Source of the DNA: Symsagittifera roscoffensis | Taxonomy: Eukaryota > Xenacoelomorpha > Acoela > Convolutidae | Direction of reading: 5' to 3' | DNA length: 64,000 bases | Assembly (NCBI RefSeq): GCF_963678635.1 | Contig: NC_087068.1 | Location: 57,273,896 to 57,337,895 of the forward strand | In this document: piece by piece, positions 56,554 to 64,000 of the stretch | Layout of the letters: every line of letters begins with the position of its first letter | Numbering within the stretch: position 1 is the first letter of the stretch | Program-made: the position numbers and the translations under genes | The notes under the pieces: generated by a model | Told to the model about the DNA's origin: nothing | The model's input: only the letters and a program-made list of their open reading frames with translations | Database searches by the model: none

Positions 56554-59026
56554 ATCATCCATAAGATAATTGGATTGATGTTACTAAGAAAGGCAAGAAA
56601 TTGATCATGACTGGCAAAACAAAGCAGTTCATTTAAAACAGTCTCAGCCTCTTCTCTATGTTTTAGCAATTTCATCGCCTAGTTTTTAGAAATATAAAAC
56701 GTTATTAAAACGCTCTATTGAAAATGTCACAAAAAACGGATCTTGTTAACTATCCCCCTCCCCCCCCCCCCTCATTTCGATTTTCAAAATTCAACTTTGG
56801 CGGCCACATTTTCAATAGCTTAAAATCGTATTATATAAATAGTGAGTAATACAAATACGAACGCGCGAAAATGAAAACCCACTTAATTGTCGAAATTTTT
56901 GAAGTGCATATTCTATACAGAAATGGTTTTCACAAAAAATACAAGCCTAGGGGGGGATAGTAAACAAGATCCCAAAAAACACTTGTAATTGACAACTTTT
57001 TATTTTATAATAACAACGATCCATTTTTGCCATAAAGTTTTTCTATTTCCTTGAAGACCATTTGGTCTGTTGGTTTATTCGAAAAGACACTCTACCAAAA
57101 CACTATAAAAACATAAATTACGAGAACATCTTCTGCGAGAACATCTTTATCAAGGACAAAAATTTAGATTATCAACACAAAGCTTAACGAGATTGCTCGT
57201 ATCAGGGCGAAGCCCTGAATGTTCCTACTGCCTTTTAATGTTTAATAAAATGTAACAAGATTGCTCGTATCAGGGCGAAGCCCTGAATGTTCCGACTGCT
57301 TTTTAAGGTTTATGGAGCAGCAGTAATAACATAAAAAAATTAAATGAAATAAAATAAAATGAAAAAAAAGTTTTCTAAAATTTGAAATGTTTTAAATGAA
57401 AATCATCGCCCCACACGCCATATAGAGTACAAAAAGAGAGATTTCGTTCCTTCTAACAAATCAATTACGGCAAATAAGCTTCGTTCAACTAATTTGGAAC
57501 GATTTATAAGACGGATTAAATCTCCGCTTACGCGTTAATAGCGCGAATTATATCGCGCGTTAATTGTCCCAAATTGGTCAAAATGGCCAAAATGGCAATC
57601 TTTAAACCCTCATAACTTTACGAAAAATGATCACAGGTGAAATATCTTTTCAAATTTAAGCTCAGGACAACAATACCTTTTGAATGATATAAAGAATTTC
57701 CGTCAAAAATGGCTAGTTAAAAAGTCGAAATTTGTCTGAAGAAAAAAAAACCCACCCCGAGCACAAATATTCCGTTACATTCGTATCGAAAGTCGGAACA
57801 ATAAAACTGAAAAAAAAATTTCTTAAATTTGAAACTTTTTATGGAAATCATCCCCCCACACGCCATATAAAGTACAAAAGGATAGATTTCGCTCCTTGTA
57901 ACAAATCAATTATGGCAAATAAGCTTCTTCCAACTAATTGGAACGATTTCTAAGACGGATTAAATCTCCGCTTATGCGTTAATAGCGCGAATTATATTGC
58001 GCGTTAATTGTCCCAAATTAGTCAAAATTGCCAAGATGGCAATCTTTAAACCCTCATAACTTAACGAAAAATGATCACAGGTGAAATATCTTTTCAAATT
58101 TAAGCTCAGGACAACAATACCTTTTGAATGATATAAAGAATTTCCGTCAAAAATGGCTAGTTAAAAAGTCGAAATTTGTCTGAAGAAAAAAAAACCCACC
58201 CCGAGCACAAATATTCCGTTACTTTCGTATCGAAAGTCGGAACAATAAAAATGAAAAAAAAAATTTCTTAAATTTGAAACTTTTTATGGAAATCACCCCC
58301 CCACACGCCATATAAAGTACAAAAGGATAGATTTCGCTCCTTGTAACAAATCAATTATGGCAAATAAGCTTCTTCCAACTAATTGGAACGATTTCTAAGA
58401 CGGATTAAATCTCCGCTTATGCGTTAATAGCGCGAATTATATTGCGCGTTAATTGTCCCAAATTAGTCAAAATTGCCAAAATGGCAATCTTTAAACCCTC
58501 ATAACTTCACGAAAAATGATCACAGATGAAATATCTTTTCAAATATAAGCTCAGGACAACAATAGCTTTCGAATGATATAAAAAATTCCGTCAAAAATGG
58601 CTGGATAAAAAGTCGAAATTTGTCTGAAGAAAAAAAAACCCACCCCGAGCACAAATATTCCGTTACTTTTGTATCGAAAGTCGGAACAATTATTAGAACC
58701 TGCAAGCTTATGCTTTTGATAAGAGTTCATGAAATAGTTTTCATGATAAAATGCAATCCAGAATTTAATAGGCAACTTTACAGTTTGTAACATTTTGTTT
58801 ATAAGAAAAGTTTCCCGGAATTTTTTTCAACTGTTGCATCAAATTCGTGCCATTTTGAAATACTTTCTTTTTTATGCCATTTGAGACGTGATCGCATGAA
58901 AAATCATGAAATATCAAAGATGTAGACAATTTAGAGTTGTTTAAGTTTTTTCAGTTTTTTCTGCATTTTCGAACTTAGGTCGCGAGAGCAGAACATTACC
59001 CAATAGATTGATCGGTTTGCTTAAAG
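56554..59026 (-). repeat. Right arm of the large inverted duplication (partner 11390-13322)
   Basis: Homologous parts: 56554-57185 with 13322-12693, 58690-58803 with 12692-12570, and 58804-59026 with 11607-11390. The segment between 57185 and 58690 is an array of hairpin elements missing from the other arm. The arm breaks off exactly at the family C LTR, so more of it should lie beyond that element. Confidence 0.88.
57186..58687 (-). mobile_element. Tandem array of hairpin-ended (Helentron-like) elements
   Basis: From right to left: 58687-58244 and 58243-57800 (two 444-bp units, nearly identical, both lacking the 3' hairpin end), 57799-57254 (full 546-bp copy ending in hairpin GGGCGAAGCCC) and 57253-57186 (3' end only). 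Compared with the empty site in the left arm (TAATAATTAGGCTTT), the filled borders are AATAATT|GTTCCGAC and CTCGTT|AAGCTTT. This fits insertion between two T without longer duplication. Confidence 0.85.
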
Positions 59027-59436
59027 TGGAACCTGATCTAAACTACATTTTATGATTGGATAATTTAGATATTTTACCAATGTAAAGTATTTAATATTAA
59101 CCAATCATGATCCATCTAACTAACAACCCACTTATTTGTAAGTGCTGAAGTTACTTGTAATTTCAGCACCAGAGAGATTTGAATTTAACTTAGAAATTAG
59201 TTGGACTCTCCCGAGCACTTCAGCAGCCGCAATAAACCAGTATACCCTAGATCTATTGAGCCTAGCAGAGACTAGTTAAACAACCTGAGACTAGATAGTA
59301 TAAGAGTAAGATTAGGATCGGTATTAGACTAAGAAGTTGCACGAATCTATCCGGCCGAAAATAAGATAGCGTGACGAGCAGACGGTGTACCCTATCCGAA
59401 ATTACTCTATGAGTTATACACCCAAGTCATAACTCA
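59027..59436 (+). repeat. 5' LTR of the family C element
   Basis: 410 bp, TGGAACC...AACTCA. Matches the solo LTR at 11612-12566 over its whole length once the nested element is removed. Carries the hairpins 59142-59169 and 59409-59437. Confidence 0.92.
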
Positions 59437-59438
59437 TC

Positions 59439-59462
59439 TGGTGCGACCATAAGTCTCGAACA
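59439..59462 (+). promoter_or_regulatory. Putative primer-binding site of the family C element
   Basis: TGGTGCGACC begins two bases after the LTR. A TCGAA, as in the complement of a tRNA T-loop, lies 17 bases after its start, one base closer than standard tRNA geometry. The primer tRNA is not identified. Confidence 0.45.
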
Positions 59463-59524
59463 AGACCTTACTAGATGAGAATTAACCAAAAATAGATTAG
59501 AAATTAAACAAAAACATTTACAAA

Positions 59525-59758
59525 ATGTTATACGACAATAATTTAATTGAAATGTCTCTCCGACTCAATAGATCAGAGCCAATATTCCGAACCATAACAG
59601 AACTACCCGGAATTGGAAGAAGACCTCGAACCAAAGACGACATACGACAAAGTAGAAACTTGCCGTATAGTTATATGATAGTTCGGCAAAAGCCAGAACA
59701 AACTTTTATATTTCGAATACTACTTGCAATGAATTTAGATTTCCATTTGCAAACATAA
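59525..59758 (+). CDS. Short leader ORF of the family C element
   Basis: 77 codons with an ATG start 86 bases after the putative primer site. Basic (many Arg) without recognised motif. It may be an upstream ORF or a first exon. Coding is not established. Confidence 0.35.
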   Translation: MLYDNNLIEMSLRLNRSEPIFRTITELPGIGRRPRTKDDIRQSRNLPYSYMIVRQKPEQTFIFRILLAMNLDFHLQT

Positions 59759-60089
59759 AACCTTGAAGTTACTCTTCAAAATCATTTCAGGCGCTAAACA
59801 AAATTAATATTATACAATAACGATTGATAAAAAGATCTTAGATCGTTTTCCTAAAACTCTGCAGTATTATACAAAACATGTTTGAAAAATATTTATTGGA
59901 AAATAAAAATAAAAATTAGTAGCATGACAATAATTGGCTAGTAATCATAAATCATCCTGTTGTTCCAGCTTCATCATCTAAAACATAACAGCAATCATAA
60001 ACCCACTAACATCATCAAAACACTAAATCTTTCCTTTACACACATTTAAAATTTTATTAAAACTTAAATTCACTTAATTTTAAAACCAG

Positions 60090-60176
60090 ATCATCAAGGC
60101 TTATCCTTGGATCTTAAATCATTTTCTACTTAATTAAATTTTAAATTTGATCATCAAGGCTTATCCTTGGATCAAA
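60090..60176 (+). repeat. Duplicated hairpin motif in the family C leader
   Basis: GATCATCAAGGCTTATCCTT-GGATC occurs twice (near 60091 and 60151), each able to pair CAAGG with CCTTG. Two structured copies in a retroelement leader could serve RNA packaging or translation. This is inference. Confidence 0.5.
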
Positions 60177-60688
60177 CAGAACAACTTGGTTCTCCCCCAC
60201 CCACTTAATTAGTGTCTAACGACCTCAAACGTCGAATCACTACCCAACCCTTTCTAAAGACCCAAGACTAATAGAAATTTTTAAACAAAACTAATCATTC
60301 AAATTAGGATAAATAGTGAAGAACTTCGGTTATTCATCCTTCACTTGACCCCCCCTCTTACCAGACCCAGGATAAATCTTAGACTTAGTAAGTTTAAAAT
60401 AGTATCTAACGAACTACTCGCGTTCTAATTATACCTGAACCTTGTGGATCGATTTACTATTCTCCAACCCTTGAACACAATCACTACCCCTAAGTAAGAT
60501 TAAGTAAGTTAACACCTTAGCTTATACTAGTCACGAGAAAGTAAAAATCATTCTTCGGAATCGATATACTTTTCTCTCCAACCCTGAACAAATAGACCCA
60601 GGTTAAGCTAACCAAAAAATTGTAAGAACTAACAGTTTAGGAAAATAGAAATCATTTAACAACCTTTGCATCCGTCATTCTAAACCTT

Positions 60689-61156
60689 ATGTCATTTAAA
60701 AACCTAGGAAATAAACAAACAATCGTTTTACACAATTGTGAAATAAATAACAAAAAATACGACCTTGTAATCACACCTCATACACAAACAGTTGGATACA
60801 TTCGCACAAAACGACAAACACTAAAGAGGAAAATAATAACTAAACAAAGACAAATAACACGAAAAAGACTTTCAAAAAATCGAAACGCATTTTCAGAATC
60901 AGAAACCAACAGTTTAGACGAACTTTACAAACTAAAAAAATCAATAGATAAAAATTGCCCACTTCACGATCAACTATATTTTTCTGACTCAGAAACAACT
61001 TCAAATTCATCAAAAAGAGGAAAAAGAAGAATAAAAAAGCAGTATAAACACAAACCAGTACATTTGTACAATTGGAATCAACCAATTCGACACATTAATA
61101 ATTACATATTAACAGTCATCGAACGAAAAAATGAGCTCAACGCACACCCCAGGTGA
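60689..61156 (+). CDS. Basic ORF upstream of Gag (family C)
   Basis: 155 codons from ATG, very rich in Lys and Arg (for example TKRQTLKRKIITKQRQITRK, SSKRGKRRIKKQYKHKP), with an Asn/Ser-rich acidic middle. The stop lies 26 bases beyond the Gag ATG, so the two frames overlap, Gag being in the +1 frame. The A6 run just before the Gag ATG would favour a -1 slip, which leads to the wrong frame, so coupled reinitiation or separate initiation is more likely. No domain is recognised. It could be a nucleic-acid-binding accessory protein. Confidence 0.6.
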   Translation: MSFKNLGNKQTIVLHNCEINNKKYDLVITPHTQTVGYIRTKRQTLKRKIITKQRQITRKRLSKNRNAFSESETNSLDELYKLKKSIDKNCPLHDQLYFSDSETTSNSSKRGKRRIKKQYKHKPVHLYNWNQPIRHINNYILTVIERKNELNAHPR

Positions 61157-64000
61157 CGAAACCCCAGATGATGATGAAATCTTTCCTTTTATAGTAGATG
61201 CAGATACTGATAGAGGACAACACATATTTTGTCAAAATTTACTCGTAAATTTATTTGAACCCGGAATCAGTCCATGTAAAACAGAGTTCCCCGATGTAAA
61301 AATCAAAAGACAAATCATAGATCACTATCTAAAAGATATATGCAACATAACACAACAGTATGGAATCTACTCTATAGAATTCACTTCCCCAAACCATAAT
61401 AATAGAACATATACAATTCAAACAGACGATCTTGATTTAGAATTTTCAAAAGTTTTTTCAGAATATATAAAAAGCATCCAATACCATAACTCACAAAGAG
61501 CAAACTCCATTTTCACCAATGAAGTTTTCGCAATAATATATAGTTATATTTCGATATTAGAAAACGAAATCCCATTAACAAATGTCTCACCGACAGAAAC
61601 ATCTAAACATTTAAGAGTACGACATGAAATCACACTACTCTCTAGTTATTTAAACATCATTAAAGAAAATTTCACGAAAGACGACGTTTCACAACATACC
61701 AAACACGATTTACAAAAAATTTTGGCATGGTTCATAATAGATTATTTCACACACAATATTGATTTAATTGCACAAGCAAGAAAAAATTTTAGACCCCAAA
61801 ATTCGAACGATGATACCGCTATCACAGAACAATCAGATTATGTTTGGGACCCCGAATGGTCTCATCCCGCATTTATAAGCTTTCCACAATCAATCTCAAG
61901 TCAAGCAATAGGTACAATATCTTACATAAGAGATTATGTAAGAGTAATACCATTAACAATTGATGCAACACCATTAAACTATAATACATTTTTACCCGAT
62001 ACACAAAATAATAGTTTAAACTCTACAGTCATACACAACGAAAACCTCAATGGAACTAGGAATCTTACTCAACAAGATATCCAGACACCATCACACTTCA
62101 TAAATGAAGAAATTGTACACACAACAACTACACAACAAAGTATTTCACCAATACGCCCAAATTTAACAACACCAAGAAATACAAATCCTTCACAAACACA
62201 GGTAACCTTACAATCAACCGTTAAACCTTCGGTTGCCCCTAAATATTCACATATGGATTACCAAACATACAAACCCATGACAATACCATCAAAAACACGC
62301 AAAACATTCACTAGAAACAACTTTGCAGACCATAATTATAATTATACACATACATCAAAAACAAATTATCAACCACAAAGGAATTTTAATCAATATACAA
62401 AACCTCGAAACTGGGATAACCCAACGGCCCAATATAATTCCAAAAATTTTCAACCAAATCCTCCACAGGATCGCAGTGAAAATTACCCATTTTTTCAACA
62501 AAATAAAAATAAAAAACAAACATCTTATCATATGGATTATTTATCCTCAGATGATGATTTCTTACAACCAGATATATTTGCACAAAATACTCAAGAATAT
62601 CGTAGACAAGGAATACAGAAAACATGTACAAACCATAGAAATTTTTCTCCACAAACAATAGATGCACAACATCAACAACCAATTCAACAACAAAATCCAA
62701 TTAATACACAATCTTTTCAACCAATTCAACAACAAAATCCAATGACTGCACACTCGTATCAACCATCACAAATGCAAAATGAAATACCACTCCCATATTA
62801 TCTCCAACAACATGAAATAACAAGAAACCAACTTTCAAATTTTTCTCAAATGCCAAATGCAGCAGAATCATTACAAATGACAATGAATCCATACCTTATG
62901 GGTGGATCATCAATAACATCAAACAAACCCTTAATGGTTTTCACAGGAACAGACCCTGAATACTCTGTAGAAGATTATTTAAATGCAGTAACAGCAAATT
63001 TGATTTTAAATATAGGACCTGAACCAATTAATACGCCACTACATCAAAACTGGATACATCGACGCACAGCGTTAATACAAACAACCTTAGATGGCGCAGC
63101 CCAAAAATGGTTTTCAGTACTACCTCTAGAAATAAAATCAAACTGGAAAAGATTTACACAAGAATTTTCAAAAATGTTTGACTCCGAAAGAAACAAACAA
63201 CAACAAAGAGTTTTATGTAATGAAATTCGCAGATTACCAAACGAAACCATCAAGCAAATAGCAGTACGAATCGAAACACTAGTTCGAAAAGCATATTCAT
63301 TAAATACACATGACTATAAAAACACAAAGATGACAGAAATCTTAATGATGACCTTAACACCACAATTAAGGAAAATAGCAATAAAAAAGAGAGCATCTCA
63401 TCCTTCTTCAATTCGAGAACCCGATTTAGATTTTCGAAAACTAGTAGACAAATTAGAACAAGCAGAAATCACGATGAAACTAGAAGAAACGGAAAATCTG
63501 AAATTACAATACGTTAACAGAATTGAAACGACTCCCACTAATATTAATAATATACAGGAATCAGAAACAGACCTCGTTGAAAAAATCACTGAAATACTCA
63601 ATATTTACGAAAAGAACCCGAACTTTAAAGGCAAACCATCTTTCAAAAAATGGTGTAATTATTGCCGACGATACGGACATAGTATTTCCGAATGTAGACA
63701 AAAACAGCAAGATAGTCAAAATAAACCTCAAAAATACAAAGAACCAAATAAATCATTCTATCAATATATGAAAAAAGATCAAAATCTACCAAACAAAAAT
63801 GTATACAGCAACAACAGTTCAGGAAAGCCACTTCCGAACAATACAAGTTATACAAGAAATCAATCCCCATATAACTCAAGTTATAGAGGAAGATCACCAG
63901 AACGAAGAAACACGAACAATTCATCACAAAATCACTACAATAGACCAAATAGTCGAAATAACTACTCCAGATCAAATTCAAATACACAACGATTTGTTTC
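61131..64000 (+). CDS. Gag polyprotein of the family C element, partial (runs off the window)
   Basis: An uninterrupted frame of 956 codons from ATG (MSSTHTPGDETPDDDEIFPF) to the window edge. Layout: an N-terminal globular-looking region (residues 1 to about 260), a long Gln/Asn/Pro-rich linker (about 290-590), a capsid-like region starting at VFTGTDPEYSVEDYLNAV (about 600) with DGAAQKWFSVLP and FDSERNKQQQRVLCNEIRRL, and at about residue 841 a zinc knuckle C-X2-C-X4-H-X4-C (CNYCRRYGHSISEC), followed by an Arg/Asn/Ser-rich tail. Gag assembles the particle and binds element RNA. The N-terminal extension is unusually long for a Ty3-type Gag. Pol is expected downstream. Confidence 0.88.
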   Translation, partial: MSSTHTPGDETPDDDEIFPFIVDADTDRGQHIFCQNLLVNLFEPGISPCKTEFPDVKIKRQIIDHYLKDICNITQQYGIYSIEFTSPNHNNRTYTIQTDDLDLEFSKVFSEYIKSIQYHNSQRANSIFTNEVFAIIYSYISILENEIPLTNVSPTETSKHLRVRHEITLLSSYLNIIKENFTKDDVSQHTKHDLQKILAWFIIDYFTHNIDLIAQARKNFRPQNSNDDTAITEQSDYVWDPEWSHPAFISFPQSISSQAIGTISYIRDYVRVIPLTIDATPLNYNTFLPDTQNNSLNSTVIHNENLNGTRNLTQQDIQTPSHFINEEIVHTTTTQQSISPIRPNLTTPRNTNPSQTQVTLQSTVKPSVAPKYSHMDYQTYKPMTIPSKTRKTFTRNNFADHNYNYTHTSKTNYQPQRNFNQYTKPRNWDNPTAQYNSKNFQPNPPQDRSENYPFFQQNKNKKQTSYHMDYLSSDDDFLQPDIFAQNTQEYRRQGIQKTCTNHRNFSPQTIDAQHQQPIQQQNPINTQSFQPIQQQNPMTAHSYQPSQMQNEIPLPYYLQQHEITRNQLSNFSQMPNAAESLQMTMNPYLMGGSSITSNKPLMVFTGTDPEYSVEDYLNAVTANLILNIGPEPINTPLHQNWIHRRTALIQTTLDGAAQKWFSVLPLEIKSNWKRFTQEFSKMFDSERNKQQQRVLCNEIRRLPNETIKQIAVRIETLVRKAYSLNTHDYKNTKMTEILMMTLTPQLRKIAIKKRASHPSSIREPDLDFRKLVDKLEQAEITMKLEETENLKLQYVNRIETTPTNINNIQESETDLVEKITEILNIYEKNPNFKGKPSFKKWCNYCRRYGHSISECRQKQQDSQNKPQKYKEPNKSFYQYMKKDQNLPNKNVYSNNSSGKPLPNNTSYTRNQSPYNSSYRGRSPERRNTNNSSQNHYNRPNSRNNYSRSNSNTQRFV

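Larger units (their letters stand above)
59027..64000 (+). mobile_element. LTR retrotransposon, family C, 5' half, apparently intact
   Basis: LTR (59027-59436), putative primer site at 59439, a leader of about 1.2 kb, a basic ORF (60689-61156) and a Gag ORF from 61131 open past the window edge. A Gag with one CX2CX4HX4C box suggests a Ty3-like element, but pol is outside the window. Coding strand is strongly A-rich, unlike families A and B. No stop or shift was found in gag, so this copy may be young. Confidence 0.88.

Noticed and set aside
60689-61156. A -1 frameshift from the basic ORF into Gag on the A6 run
   Set aside because: Gag is in the +1 frame, so a -1 slip leads to the wrong frame.

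Overview
The window looks like AT-rich, repeat-dense DNA from an invertebrate animal. Evidence for an animal nuclear genome: a three-exon Popeye-domain (POPDC/BVES) gene with GT-AG introns on the minus strand near the left end, several isolated exon-like blocks with consensus splice sites, long non-coding stretches full of homopolymers and minisatellites, and a 200-base run of N (45504-45703). I cannot name the species. No bacterial-type operons or CRISPR arrays were seen.

Layout. 1-5743: foldback repeats, a coding-like patch, then the POPDC gene (exons 5196-5673 or 5743, 4406-4514, 2566-2991) with G-rich and 49-bp tandem repeats in its introns. 5744-11389: mostly non-coding. 11390-13322: one arm of a large inverted duplication, carrying a solo LTR that itself carries a hairpin-ended element. 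13340-17430: minisatellites and one likely exon. 17431-23152: an imperfect tandem duplication that copied the 5' end of an LTR retrotransposon. 22705-29223: that retrotransposon (family A, Ty3-like, dead) with both LTRs and a 5-bp target duplication. 30189-32193: cluster of hairpin-ended elements. 32725-32868: likely terminal exon. 33746-36057: dead non-LTR retrotransposon with a restriction-like endonuclease. 39237-42970: TAATCGATTA-type repeats around a possible exon, foldback repeats, minisatellites. 42970-45503: second family A element (minus strand), integrase and tail intact up to the gap. 45927-52479: a third Ty3-like element (family B, minus strand), decayed, with a 5-bp target duplication. 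53190-55074: AT repeats and a hairpin element. 55320-56550: a hairpin-rich unknown block. 56554-59026: the other arm of the inverted duplication, carrying a tandem array of hairpin elements. 59027-64000: 5' half of an apparently intact LTR element (family C): LTR, putative primer site, basic ORF and a Gag ORF open to the window edge.

Most of the window is the work of mobile elements. Empty and filled sites can be compared directly because the two inverted arms are paralogues. This fixes the LTR ends (TG...CA, 4-bp duplication TTAT) and the insertion behaviour of the hairpin elements (between T and T), which have the architecture of non-autonomous Helentrons (DINE-1/HINE type).

The most unusual signals are: (i) the family A primer site and Gag start, which look like an extended reverse complement of tRNA-Ser reaching the variable arm; (ii) two hairpins in the family C LTR kept by compensatory changes; (iii) the hairpin-ended element family with a covarying 3' stem; (iv) the 45-kb-spaced inverted duplication with its nested insertion history.
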